Shown: positions 6,903-15,109, counted from the stretch's first letter. The stretch is 64,000 nt of DNA from an uncultured Modestobacter sp. (GCF_947486615.1 NZ_CANKUD010000009.1:62001-126000); one strand, 5' to 3'. Notes: generated by a model not told the origin, from the sequence alone. Made by a program: numbers and translations.

Positions 6903-8939
6903 TCAGCCATAGGGGGTCTGCTCGACGTCCTCGGTGAGGCCGCGGCGGAGGTCGCCGGGGGCGGGGCCGTCGCCGCGGGGGCCGCCGTCCCGATCCAGCG
7001 AGCTCTCCAGCTGCCACGGCACGCTGGTGATCATCACGCCGGGCTGGAACTGCAGGCGGGTGCGCAGCCGGAGCGCGCTCTGGTTGTGCAGCAGGTTCTC
7101 CCACCAGTGCCCGACCACGTACTGCGGCACGAACACCACGACCAGCTCACGCGGGCTGGAGCGGCGGATGTCCCGCACGAAGTCCAGCACCGGCCGGGTG
7201 ATCTCCCGGTACGGGGAGTCCACGACGGTCAGCGGCACCGGGATGTCGTAGCGCTCCCAGTCCTGCTGCAGGGCCCGGGTGTCGGCGTCGTCCACGTTGA
7301 CGGTGAGGGCGGTGAGCACGTCGGGCCGGGTGGCCCGGGCGAAGGCCAGCGCCCGCAGCGTGGGCTTGTGCACCTTGGACACCAGGACGACGGCGTGCAC
7401 CTTCGAGGGCTTCATCCGCGCGTCGCTGTCGGGCACCAGCTGCTCGGCGACGTGCGAGTAGTGCCGGTTGATCGAGCGCATCAGCAGGAAGATCACCGGC
7501 ATCGCGGCGATGACGATCCAGGCACCGCCGGCGAACTTGGTGACCACGACGATCGCCAGGACCACGGTGGTCAGCGTCCCCCCGACGGCGTTGATCACCC
7601 GGGAACGCTGCATCTGCCCGCGCACGGCCGGGTCGGTCTCGCTGCGCAGCTCGCGGTTCCAGTGCCGCACCATGCCCCACTGGCCGATCGAGAAGCTGGT
7701 GAAGACGCCGACGATGTACATCTGGATCAGCTGGGTGGAGTCGGCCTCGAAGACGACCAGCAGCAGGATCGCGAACCCGGCGAGCAGCAGGATGCCGTTG
7801 CTGTAGACCAGCTTGTCGCCGCGGGTGTGCAGCTGCCGGGGCATGTAGCGGTCCTGCGCGAGCACCGAGCCCAGCAGCGGGAAGCCGTTGAAGGCGGTGT
7901 TGGCCGCGAGGATCAGCACCAGCGCCGTGGCGGCCTGCACGAAGAAGAAGCCCAGCGAGTCCGAGCCGCCGAACACCGCGGCGGCGACCTGGGCGATCAC
8001 GGTGCGCTGCGGCTGGTTCTCGCAGTCGGCGAAGCCGACCAGGTCGCAGGCGTTCTCCACGTACTTGACGTCGGCGAGCATGGCCAGCGCGGTCACCCCG
8101 GCGAACATCGTCGCGGCGATCCCGCCCATCAGCGCGAGCGTCGTGGCGGCGTTCCGGCTCTTCGGCGGCTTGAAGGCGGGGACACCGTTGGCGATCGCCT
8201 CCACGCCGGTCAGCGCCGTGCACCCGGAGGCGAAGGCGCGCAGCACGAAGAAGATCAGCGCCAGCCCGGTGACCTGCTCGTAGCCCGGCTCCGGTGTGAT
8301 CGCGTAGCCGGCGCTCTCGGCCACCACGTCACCGCCGGCCACGAGCTCACGGACCAGGCCGGTGACGATCATGACCATGATGCAGGCGATGAACGCGTAG
8401 GTCGGGACGGCGAAGGTCTTCCCCGACTCCCGGACGCCACGCAGGTTCATCGCGACCAGCAGCGCGACCAGGCCCACGGAGATCAGCACGCGGTGCTCGG
8501 CCAGGCCGGGGAAGGCGGAGATGATGTTGTCGGTGCCCGAGCTGACCGACACGGCGACGGTGAGCACGTAGTCGGTGAGCAGCGCGCTGGCGACCACCAG
8601 GCCGGCGAACTGGCCGTGGTTCTTCATCGCGACCTCGTAGTCGCCGCCACCCGAGGGGTAGGCGTGCACCACCTGGCGGTACGAGAGCACCACCACGGTG
8701 AGCAGCAGGACGACGACGGCGGCCAGCCACGGGGTGAGGAACAGGAACGACGTCCCGGCCAGCGTCAGGAAGATCAGGATCTCCTGCGTCGCGTACGCCA
8801 CGGACGACAACGGGTCGCTGGCGAAGATCGGCAGCGCCAGGTGCTTGGGCAGCAGCGACTCACCGGCGCGGTCACTGCGGACCGGCCGGCCGAGGACGAG
8901 CCGTTTCGGGAGTTGTCCGAGGTCGGACAGGGATGGCAC
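6903..8939 (-). CDS. KimA-like APC-superfamily potassium permease
   Basis: A 678-residue protein with an APC-type membrane domain of about 12 helices (residues 40-480) and a C-terminal cytosolic USP-like domain (HAVVLVSKVHKPTLRALAFA onward). Its N-terminal part closely resembles Bacillus subtilis KimA. Residues reported around the K+ site of KimA (Asp36, Tyr43, Asp117, Tyr118, Thr121, Ser125) appear here as Asp42, Tyr49, Asp123, Tyr124, Thr127 and Ser131, all with an offset of 6 (numbering from memory). The GTG at 8939 is supported by a -10 element 7 nt upstream. It is divergent from two TrkA-type regulators. It is often annotated only as an amino-acid permease. Confidence 0.85.
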   Translation of the reverse strand: MPSLSDLGQLPKRLVLGRPVRSDRAGESLLPKHLALPIFASDPLSSVAYATQEILIFLTLAGTSFLFLTPWLAAVVVLLLTVVVLSYRQVVHAYPSGGGDYEVAMKNHGQFAGLVVASALLTDYVLTVAVSVSSGTDNIISAFPGLAEHRVLISVGLVALLVAMNLRGVRESGKTFAVPTYAFIACIMVMIVTGLVRELVAGGDVVAESAGYAITPEPGYEQVTGLALIFFVLRAFASGCTALTGVEAIANGVPAFKPPKSRNAATTLALMGGIAATMFAGVTALAMLADVKYVENACDLVGFADCENQPQRTVIAQVAAAVFGGSDSLGFFFVQAATALVLILAANTAFNGFPLLGSVLAQDRYMPRQLHTRGDKLVYSNGILLLAGFAILLLVVFEADSTQLIQMYIVGVFTSFSIGQWGMVRHWNRELRSETDPAVRGQMQRSRVINAVGGTLTTVVLAIVVVTKFAGGAWIVIAAMPVIFLLMRSINRHYSHVAEQLVPDSDARMKPSKVHAVVLVSKVHKPTLRALAFARATRPDVLTALTVNVDDADTRALQQDWERYDIPVPLTVVDSPYREITRPVLDFVRDIRRSSPRELVVVFVPQYVVGHWWENLLHNQSALRLRTRLQFQPGVMITSVPWQLESSLDRDGGPRGDGPAPGDLRRGLTEDVEQTPYG

Positions 8940-8946
8940 GGCGGCG

Positions 8947-8952
8947 ATGGTA
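8947..8952 (-). promoter_or_regulatory. -10 element of a leaderless promoter for the permease
   Basis: TACCAT on the minus strand ends 7 nt before the GTG at 8939, with no Shine-Dalgarno between. It lies in the 201-bp divergent region shared with trkA. Confidence 0.45.
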
Positions 8953-9140
8953 CGGACGCCGCGCCCGCAGATGTGCCGATCCGGGGCGACCTCCCTCACA
9001 GGGGCACCCGGAGGGGTGTGTCGGAGCTGCCCGGGCGGGCACCGCGGGCCCGGGGCGGGTGTACGTTCGCGCGCTGTACGCCCCGGCGATCCGCGGGGGC
9101 GGCGAGGCAGCAGGACCGGCCAGCAGACGGGGTGGGACAG

Positions 9141-9809
9141 GTGCACGTGGTCGTCATGGGCTGCGGCCGGGTCGGCTCGGCGATCGCCCGGCGGCTCGAG
9201 GTGATCGGCCACAGCGTCGCGGTGATCGACCAGGACCCCGAGGCGTTCCGCCGGCTCGGTCCGGAGTTCGGCGGCCGGCAGGTGAGCGGGCTCGGCTTCG
9301 ACCGGCAGACCCTGCTCGACGCCGGGATCGACTCCGCCGGCGCGTTCGCCGCGGTGAGCAGCGGTGACAACTCCAACATCATCGCCGCCCGGGTCGCCCG
9401 GGAGACCTTCGGCGTCGAGCACGTGGTGGCCCGGATCTACGACTCGAAGCGGGCCGAGGTCTACGAGCGGATGGGCATCCCCAGCGTCGCCACGGTGCCC
9501 TGGACGGTGAGCCGGCTGATGCGCGAGCTGCTCGCGGTCAAGGTGACCGAGATCTGGCGCGAGCCCACCGGCAAGGTGCTGCTCATGCGGGTCACCGTCA
9601 CCGACGGCTGGGTCGGCCGGCCGCTGGGTGAGCTGGAGACCGCCTCCGGCGCCCGCGCCGCCTGGCTGGTCCGCTTCGGCGAGGCCCAGCTGCCCACCCC
9701 CGCCACGGTGCTGCAGACCGGTGACCACCTGGTGCTCGCCGCCACCGACGAGCTCACCGACCGGGTGCACCAGGTCGTCGAGCAGGCACCCACCGGAGGG
9801 CAGCACTGA
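9141..9809 (+). CDS. TrkA-family (RCK) potassium uptake regulator, first copy
   Basis: A 222-residue protein with an N-terminal RCK Rossmann domain (VVVMGCGRVGSAIARRLEVI, acidic residue at VIDQD) and a C-terminal TrkA-C domain (residues about 140-222). RCK proteins bind nucleotide (NAD(H), ATP or ADP) and gate K+ transporters from the cytosol. GTG 9141 is chosen since the conserved HVVVMGCGRVG begins there; GTG 9132 is in frame and possible. It corresponds to M. tuberculosis CeoB (Rv2691). The stop overlaps the next trkA ATG, so the pair is translationally coupled. No TrkH/TrkG channel is present in the window. Confidence 0.92.
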   Translation: MHVVVMGCGRVGSAIARRLEVIGHSVAVIDQDPEAFRRLGPEFGGRQVSGLGFDRQTLLDAGIDSAGAFAAVSSGDNSNIIAARVARETFGVEHVVARIYDSKRAEVYERMGIPSVATVPWTVSRLMRELLAVKVTEIWREPTGKVLLMRVTVTDGWVGRPLGELETASGARAAWLVRFGEAQLPTPATVLQTGDHLVLAATDELTDRVHQVVEQAPTGGQH

Positions 9810-10477
9810 TGCGGGTCGCCATCGTCGGCGCCGGTGCGGTCGGCCGCTCGATCGCCGCCGAGCTGCTGGGCAACGGGCACAGCGTGATGCTCATCGAGAA
9901 GAACGGCTCCCGGGTCAGGCCCCGGTCGGTGCCCGGCGCCGAGTGGGTGCAGGCCGATGCCTGTGAGGTCAGCTCGCTGGAGGAGGCCCAGCTGGCCACC
10001 TGCGACGTGGTCATCGCCGCCACCGGCGACGACAAGGCCAACCTGGTGGTGTCGCTGCTGGCCAAGACCGAGTTCGCGGTCAACCGGGTGGTCGCCCGGG
10101 TGAAGGACCCGCGCAACGAGTGGCTCTACACCGAGGCGTGGGGCGTCGACGTCGCCGTCTCCACCCCCCGGGTGCTGGCCGCCCTGGTCGAGGAGGCGGT
10201 GACCGTCGGCGACGTGGTGCGGCTGATGAGCTTCCGCAAGGGCGCGGCGAACCTGGTGGAGATCACCCTCGCCGAGGACACCCCCTGGATCGGTCGCCCG
10301 GTGCGCGACGTGCCGCTGCCGCGGGAGACGGTGCTGACCACGATCCTGCGTGGCGACCGGGTGATCAGCCCGGACCCCGACGAGCCGCTGGAGGCCGGGG
10401 ACGAGCTGCTGTTCGTCACCCACGGGGACATCGAGGAGCAGCTGCAGAAGATCATGTGCCCCGACGGCAGCTGTTGA
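9809..10477 (+). CDS. TrkA-family (RCK) potassium uptake regulator, second copy
   Basis: A 222-residue paralogue of the preceding gene with RCK motif VAIVGAGAVGRSIAAELL and nucleotide-binding acidic residue in MLIEKNGSRV, followed by a TrkA-C domain ending EEQLQKIMCPDGSC. The ATG shares its A with the upstream TGA (TGATG), giving strict coupling and probably 1:1 stoichiometry of a heteromeric ring. It is equivalent to CeoC (Rv2692). Repeat copy C follows its stop and separates it from convergent DUF3159. Confidence 0.92.
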   Translation: MRVAIVGAGAVGRSIAAELLGNGHSVMLIEKNGSRVRPRSVPGAEWVQADACEVSSLEEAQLATCDVVIAATGDDKANLVVSLLAKTEFAVNRVVARVKDPRNEWLYTEAWGVDVAVSTPRVLAALVEEAVTVGDVVRLMSFRKGAANLVEITLAEDTPWIGRPVRDVPLPRETVLTTILRGDRVISPDPDEPLEAGDELLFVTHGDIEEQLQKIMCPDGSC

Positions 10478-10479
10478 GA

Positions 10480-10531
10480 AAGGACCCCCTCGCCCCCCAC
10501 CGCGAGCTCGCGGCGGGGCCCTGCGAGGGGG
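10480..10531 (+). repeat. Stop-proximal hairpin repeat, copy C (after the second trkA)
   Basis: AAGGACC (10480-10486) starts 3 nt after the TGA. The outer stem CCCCCTCG (10485-10492) pairs with CGAGGGGG (10524-10531). The inner 14-bp perfect palindrome is CCGCGAGCTCGCGG (10500-10513). It is the cleanest member of the family and lies between convergent genes, so a terminator role is likely. Confidence 0.85.
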
Positions 10532-10534
10532 CCG

Positions 10535-11425
10535 TCAAGCCGGGGGCTGCTCCTCGGCGCGGTGGCGGTGCAGGCGGGCGACCACCCAGAGGGTGACGAC
10601 CAGCTGGACGGCGGTGACCGGCAGCCCGAGCACCAGCGACGATGTGCCCAGCCAGCCCACCGCGTTCTGCCAGTAGAAGAGCCCCTGCACGGCGGCCCGG
10701 AGCAGGAAGACCCCGCCCCACAGCACGGTCAGCCAGCTGTAGGCGCGCAGCATCCGCGGGTCGTCGCGCCAGTACACCTCGGGCGGGGTGTCCGGTCCGC
10801 GGACCCGGCCGATCGCCTCGGCGGCGGTCTCGGTGTCCACCGCCTGGGCGGGCCGCGTGCCGCCGGAGAAGCCCCGGCCGCGCAGCGAGGGCAGTCGGTG
10901 GGCGGCCATCGCACCCAGGTGGCTGGGTGCGAGCCACTCGGCGACCACGCCCACCAGCGGACGCCGGAACAGCAGCGAGCCCAGCACCACGACGCCGATG
11001 CCCGCGTTGCGCACGATGCCCAGCACGAAGAAGTCACGGGCCTGGCCGGAGTACCGCGCGATCGCAATGGCCACGGCCACCGCGAACAGGCCGCTGATCG
11101 CCTGCTGGATGCTCTGCCGGCGCACCAGCCGGAGCAGGAACACCAGCACCGCGGCGACGGCCGCGGACCAGATGCCGACGGTCAGCCCGCCAAGGGAGTT
11201 GGCGACGATGAAGGCGATGGTCGGCAGCGAGGCGTCGACCATGCCACGCCAGCCGCCGAGCTGCTCGAGCACCAGGTGACGGTCGAACGTCACCTCCTTG
11301 CCCTGCGGGAGGTCCTCCCCCTGCTGGAGGTCCTTGCCCTGCGGGAGTTCCTCGCCGTGCGGGAGATCCTCCCCCTGCGGCAGGCTCTTGCCCTGCGGCA
11401 CGTCGCCCTCGGGCCGGGCGGTCAT
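10535..11425 (-). CDS. DUF3159 integral membrane protein with an N-terminal repeat tail
   Basis: A 296-residue protein. Residues 1-45 are a hydrophilic tail of hexapeptide repeats (LPQGED/LPQGKD type). From residue 45 follows the DUF3159 body, starting VTFDRHLVLEQLGGWRGMVD, with about six predicted membrane helices including SLPTIAFIVANSLGGLTVGI and the late TAVQLVVTLWVVARLH. Homologues such as Rv2693c lie beside ceoC in mycobacteria; function is unknown. The start is uncertain: a shorter protein could begin near the DUF3159 domain, but the repeat keeps the frame over six 18-bp units, which argues that it is translated. Confidence 0.85.
   Translation of the reverse strand: MTARPEGDVPQGKSLPQGEDLPHGEELPQGKDLQQGEDLPQGKEVTFDRHLVLEQLGGWRGMVDASLPTIAFIVANSLGGLTVGIWSAAVAAVLVFLLRLVRRQSIQQAISGLFAVAVAIAIARYSGQARDFFVLGIVRNAGIGVVVLGSLLFRRPLVGVVAEWLAPSHLGAMAAHRLPSLRGRGFSGGTRPAQAVDTETAAEAIGRVRGPDTPPEVYWRDDPRMLRAYSWLTVLWGGVFLLRAAVQGLFYWQNAVGWLGTSSLVLGLPVTAVQLVVTLWVVARLHRHRAEEQPPA
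11297..11404. repeat. 18-bp tandem repeat, six units, inside the DUF3159 gene
   Basis: Six consecutive 18-bp units related to CTTGCCCTGCGGGAGGTC. The unit is a multiple of three, so the hexapeptide repeat stays in frame. Units differ at several positions, mostly changing K/E/D/H in the peptide. Confidence 0.8.
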
Positions 11426-11450
11426 CGCCGGCCGGCCGGGGTCGGAGGGG

Positions 11451-11852
11451 TCACCCGGCGCTCAGCTCGTACCAGGGGTTGTAGATGACCTGCCGGCCCT
11501 CGAAGGCGGCGAAGCGGCCGCGGGCGGTCAGCCGGCGCCCTGGCTCGATGCCCGGGATCCGCCGGCGGCCCAGCCACACCAGGGTGACCGACCCCGATCC
11601 GTCGAACAGCTCGGCCTCCAGCGTCGGCACCGTCTCGCGAGGGGTGTAGACGACCGACTTGATCCGGCCGGTCACCGTCACGACCTCGCCCTTGCGGCAG
11701 GCGCTGACCGCCGAGCAGCCGGCGGACGCCGTCTCCGAGCGGAGCACCTGGGCATCGACGGTCTGGTCGTCGGCGGTGAGCTTCTGCAGTGTGCGGGAGA
11801 GCCAGCCGCGCGCACCGGGCTGCGCGGTCGACCCCACCCTGGTCTCGGTCAC
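11451..11852 (-). CDS. OB-fold nucleic-acid-binding protein
   Basis: A 133-residue protein with a Trp/Leu-rich N-terminal helix (RGWLSRTLQKLTADD) and an OB-fold of RecG/tRNA-anti type: GEVVTVTGRIKSVVYTP, FDGSGSVTLVWLGRR and the closing strand VIYNPWYELSAG. It is the counterpart of M. tuberculosis Rv2694c, found in the same order next to DUF3159. It may bind single-stranded nucleic acid; the target is unknown. Its start overlaps the end of the upstream hydrolase gene by 4 bp (ATGA), and 25 bp separate it from DUF3159, so the block is one operon. Confidence 0.88.
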   Translation of the reverse strand: MTETRVGSTAQPGARGWLSRTLQKLTADDQTVDAQVLRSETASAGCSAVSACRKGEVVTVTGRIKSVVYTPRETVPTLEAELFDGSGSVTLVWLGRRRIPGIEPGRRLTARGRFAAFEGRQVIYNPWYELSAG

Positions 11853-12649
11853 GACTCCAGGGTAGTGCGGTCCGAGGCCGCAGAGCGGCGCGCCGTCAGC
11901 CAGGTCACGGTGCGTCGCCAGGCCTCTCCGGCGAGGTCGATCACGGCCATGTGATCACCGGGGACCACGCTCACCTCCACGGTGTCCCCCGCGGCCGTGG
12001 CCGCCGTCCGGTACCGCTGGCTCTGGTCCAGCGGCACGGTCGTGTCCTGCTCGCCGTGCACGCAGAGCACCGGCACACCGGTGGGCAGCAACCGGGCCGG
12101 GTCGGCGGCCGCGTACCGGTCGGGCACCTCCGCCGGGGTGCCGCCGAGGAAGGCCACGGTGGCGCCGTCGCCGAGGTCGGCGGCGACCGCCGCCGCCAGG
12201 TCCAGCACCCCGGCCTGGGCGACCACGGCGCCGACCGGCACCCGGGGACGGGCCCCGGGTGCGCCGCCGGGCAGCCGGCCCCGGCCCGCCGCCCAGGCGG
12301 CCAGGTGGCCACCGGCGGAGTGCCCCACGACGGTGATGCCGCTGAGGTCCAGGCGGTCGGCCCCCGGGAGGTCCGGCAGGGCGTCGAGCGCGGCGGCGAC
12401 GTCGTCCAGGGTGGTCGGCCAGCCACCGCCGGCCCCGACCCGGCGGTACTCGACGGCGACCGCCGCCCAGCCGCGCGCGGCGAGGTCGGCGGCCAGCGGC
12501 CGGGCCAGCTCGATCCCGTACCGGGCCCGCCAGAACCCGCCGTGCAGGACGACGACCACCGGTGCGGCCCCGTCGCCGTCCGGGAGCGTGAGCTCCAGGA
12601 ACTGGTCCGGGCCGGGCCCGTAGGCGTGGACGACCGGCGCGGCGGTCAC
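11849..12649 (-). CDS. Alpha/beta hydrolase with an HGGxW motif
   Basis: A 266-residue alpha/beta hydrolase: oxyanion motif VVLHGGFWRARYG, nucleophile elbow VVGHSAGGHLAAWA, acid-bearing HGEQDTTVPLDQSQRY and a final catalytic His in VVPGDHMAVID. The HGGFW motif and layout resemble the arylformamidase/esterase branch, but the substrate cannot be told. The GTG start overlaps the stop of DUF3710 (GTGA), and the stop overlaps the OB-fold gene. A hydrolase sits at the same place in M. tuberculosis (Rv2695). Confidence 0.88.
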   Translation of the reverse strand: MTAAPVVHAYGPGPDQFLELTLPDGDGAAPVVVVLHGGFWRARYGIELARPLAADLAARGWAAVAVEYRRVGAGGGWPTTLDDVAAALDALPDLPGADRLDLSGITVVGHSAGGHLAAWAAGRGRLPGGAPGARPRVPVGAVVAQAGVLDLAAAVAADLGDGATVAFLGGTPAEVPDRYAAADPARLLPTGVPVLCVHGEQDTTVPLDQSQRYRTAATAAGDTVEVSVVPGDHMAVIDLAGEAWRRTVTWLTARRSAASDRTTLES

Positions 12650-13551
12650 CCCGCGCTTCCGGGCGGCGTGCTGCCTGGCACAGGAGACGTGCTGCCCGGC
12701 GCGGGAGACGTGCTGCCCGGCGCGGGAGACGTGCTGCCGGGCGCCGGTGAGGCGGCTCCGGGCACGGCGGACGTGGGACCGGGTGCAGCGGACGTGGGGC
12801 CCGTTCCCGGGGAGGCCGTGCCCGCAGCCGGTGCGGCGGCCGCGCCCGTCGTCGTGGCCCGGCCGGCCGTGCGGCCGGCGGCCTGCTGGCGGGCCATCTG
12901 CGCCGCCGCCTGCGCCGGGAGGGTCAGCGGGAGCTGCTCCCGGACCGGCATCGGCTGCGGCCCACGGACCACGACCACGTCCCGGAAGGCGGCCTCCAGC
13001 GCCGCGCCCGCCTCGGGGTCCGCGGCCGCGGGGCCGGTCATCATGCCGCGCAGGAACCAGCGGGGGCCGTCGACGCCGAGGAAGCGGGCCGGCCGGCGGA
13101 CCGGCTTGGCCGGCGCCGTCTGCCCGGGCGGCGCGGCGGGGGTGAGCAGCACCGAGCCGGCCAGCTCACGGCCGAACGGGCCGTCGACCTCCCTCAGCTG
13201 GCCGCCCTGACCACTGGCCCCGCGGGCGAGGTCGGCCCGGACCTCGTCCCACAGCCCACCGGCCCGGGGCGCGGCGAAGACCGAGAGCTGGAGCAGGGAG
13301 TCCCCCATCCGGAGGCTGGCCCCGACCACCTGCTGCTGGGCGTTGACGTCCACCCGGAGCTCCATCCCGCCGACCGCGGGGACCCGCAGCGCACCGAGGT
13401 CGACGCGCGGCCGGCCGTCCTGCGGCGCGTCCGCCTCGTCCCACGGTCCGCTGGTCGCGGTCTCCTCCCGCTCCCGCACCTGCGGCTCGGGGGGCACACC
13501 GCGCTCGCGGAGGCTGCGGTCGATGCGGTTGCGTCGGCGTCCGAACGGCAT
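12646..13551 (-). CDS. DUF3710 protein with a Pro/Ser/Thr repeat tail
   Basis: A 301-residue protein opening MPFGRRRNRIDRSLRERG. The DUF3710 core (about 45-200) includes RVDLGALRVPAV, LLQLSVFAAPRAGGLWDEVR and RWFLRGMMTGPAA. The C-terminal about 90 residues are low-complexity A/P/T/S with heptads PGSTSPA. The DUF has no assigned enzyme activity; it is a conserved actinobacterial neighbour of dut (Rv2696c). ATG 13551 is chosen at the conserved N-terminus, 1 bp after the dut stop. There is no signal peptide. The tail may be a disordered linker or a target for modification. Confidence 0.88.
   Translation of the reverse strand: MPFGRRRNRIDRSLRERGVPPEPQVREREETATSGPWDEADAPQDGRPRVDLGALRVPAVGGMELRVDVNAQQQVVGASLRMGDSLLQLSVFAAPRAGGLWDEVRADLARGASGQGGQLREVDGPFGRELAGSVLLTPAAPPGQTAPAKPVRRPARFLGVDGPRWFLRGMMTGPAAADPEAGAALEAAFRDVVVVRGPQPMPVREQLPLTLPAQAAAQMARQQAAGRTAGRATTTGAAAAPAAGTASPGTGPTSAAPGPTSAVPGAASPAPGSTSPAPGSTSPAPGSTSPVPGSTPPGSAG
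12671..12754. repeat. 21-bp tandem repeat in the 3' end of the DUF3710 gene
   Basis: Four 21-bp units of the type CTGCCCGGCGCGGGAGACGT plus G; the second and third are identical. They encode the PGSTSPA heptads and keep frame. Confidence 0.75.
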
Positions 13552-13552
13552 G

Positions 13553-14074
13553 TCAGACCCGTCCTTCCAGGCTCGAGGGAGTGCTGTCGGCGCCCAGCGC
13601 CACCGCGCCACCGGTCGATCCGTGGCCGGCGCCGCCCCGCTCGCTGACCGGCAGCTCGGCGACCGGGACGAAGCGGGCACGGACCACCGGCTGGACGACC
13701 AGCTGGGCGACCCGGTCGCCCCGGCGCAGCCGCAGCGGGGTCGTCGGGTCCAGGTTGACCAGGTTGACCTTGATCTCGCCCCGGTACCCGGCGTCGATCG
13801 TCCCCGGCGCGTTGACCAGGCTCAGGCCGAGCCGGTGCGCCAGCCCCGAGCGGGGGTGGACGAAGCCGGCGAAGCCGTCCGGGATGGCCACGGCGACCCC
13901 GGTGCCGACCAGGGCCCGCTGGTGCGGGGCGAGCTCGACGTCCTCGGCCAGGCAGAGGTCGGCGCCGGCGTCCCCGGGCAGTGCGTAGGCCGGCGCGACG
14001 GCGTCCGGACCGGTGAGCAGCACGGGGACGTCGACCGGGCGGGTCACCGGGTCGTCCGCGGGGGGTACGGGCAC
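13553..14074 (-). CDS. dut: dUTP diphosphatase
   Basis: A trimeric dUTPase that hydrolyses dUTP to dUMP and PPi, keeping uracil out of DNA and feeding dTMP synthesis. Motif order is complete: [14 protein letters not shown] (I), [13 protein letters not shown] (II), [20 protein letters not shown] (III), [14 protein letters not shown] (IV) and the flexible P-loop-like [11 protein letters not shown] (V). With GTG 14074 the protein is 173 residues, close to family size; GTG 14140 would add an unconserved 22-residue Ala/Pro-rich extension. It lies 1 bp upstream of DUF3710. Confidence 0.95.
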   Translation of the reverse strand: MPVPPADDPVTRPVDVPVLLTGPDAVAPAYALPGDAGADLCLAEDVELAPHQRALVGTGVAVAIPDGFAGFVHPRSGLAHRLGLSLVNAPGTIDAGYRGEIKVNLVNLDPTTPLRLRRGDRVAQLVVQPVVRARFVPVAELPVSERGGAGHGSTGGAVALGADSTPSSLEGRV

Positions 14075-14158
14075 GGCGGCGAGGCTAGCCGCGCGGGCCG
14101 GACCGCTGGTGGGCGGCCGGTGGGCGAGCGTCTCCCCCACGCCGGTCCGGCCCCGCGC

Positions 14159-15109
14159 TCAGGAGCCGGCGGCGGGCGGCAGGCGCAGGTCCGACCGCAG
14201 CCGGTCGGCCAGCTCGGCGGTCGCCTTGCGGTTGCCGCGGGCGGCCAGCGTGGCGCCGACCAGGAGCGGGGCCATCGACGTCGTGCTGCGGGCCAGCCGG
14301 CGGGTGACCCGGCGGCGCAGCGCCGCCATCCCCGCCGAGCCCATCGTGGCGAACACCCCGCCGCGCCCCGGGGACCCGACCGCGCGCTGGGTCGTCCAGC
14401 TGGACAGGTACGCCGCGGCGCGCTCCCGGGCGTCCCCCGGGGCCGGCCGGCCGGCGAGCTCGTGCAGCTCACCGACGAGCACGACCTCCACCGCCGCGAC
14501 CAGGACGGTCTGCGCCCCCAGCTCCAGCGGGACGGCGACCATCGACGGCGGGGCGAACCACTGGGCGGCCGCCAGCCCGCCGGTCGCCGCGCCGACCGCG
14601 CCGGTGAGCCGGGCGGCCCGGGCGACCAGGGCGTCGGCGATCTCGCCGTCCGAGGCCCCGGGGTGGGCCCGCCGCAGCCGCTCCCCGTCCCGGATGGGCA
14701 GCCGGGGCGCCGCGGCGTCGAGCAGGTCGGTCAGCAGCCCACCGGGGGCCCAGCTGCGTGCCCCCCCGGCGGTGCCGGCGGCCCGCTGCGAGCTCCCGGT
14801 GGCCCGTTGCGCGCCCTCGTCGGACCGGGCCGAGCGGGCCGCGCCGGCGACCGCGGAGACGACGTCGGCGAGCACGCCGGACGCGGCCCGGGCACCGGCG
14901 CCGGCCCGCGAGGAGCCACGGGACCCGCCGTCCTTGCCGGACCCGTTGCCGAGCAGCCCGGCCACGGCGTCGGCCAGGGCGCGGGCGGCAGAGCCGAGCC
15001 CGCTGTCCGCGCCGACGACCTCGCCCTCCACCGGCTCCCCGGTCGCGCCCACGGGACGTGGCGGGGGCACGTCCCGTGGCCGGCCGGGCCGGCCCGGCTG
15101 CTCGCTCAT
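14159..15109 (-). CDS. Hypothetical protein, 316 aa, possibly EcsC-like
   Basis: Residues 1-130 are disordered, rich in G/S/A/R. The C-terminal half is compact and hydrophobic (LTGAVGAATGGLAAAQWFAP, VAVPLELGAQTVLVAAVEVV), with a conserved-looking RLRRAHPGASDGEIADALV helix. The architecture (N-terminal helix, glycine/alanine-rich hydrophobic segments, mention of ELGAQ) recalls EcsC-type proteins but I cannot assign it. It is in the dut/DUF4193 operon; its stop is close to dut and its start 13 bp after the DUF4193 stop. Confidence 0.7.
   Translation of the reverse strand: MSEQPGRPGRPRDVPPPRPVGATGEPVEGEVVGADSGLGSAARALADAVAGLLGNGSGKDGGSRGSSRAGAGARAASGVLADVVSAVAGAARSARSDEGAQRATGSSQRAAGTAGGARSWAPGGLLTDLLDAAAPRLPIRDGERLRRAHPGASDGEIADALVARAARLTGAVGAATGGLAAAQWFAPPSMVAVPLELGAQTVLVAAVEVVLVGELHELAGRPAPGDARERAAAYLSSWTTQRAVGSPGRGGVFATMGSAGMAALRRRVTRRLARSTTSMAPLLVGATLAARGNRKATAELADRLRSDLRLPPAAGS

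Noticed and set aside
12671-12754. 21-bp repeats as CRISPR or an integron feature
   Set aside because: They are in frame within DUF3710 and encode PGSTSPA heptads.
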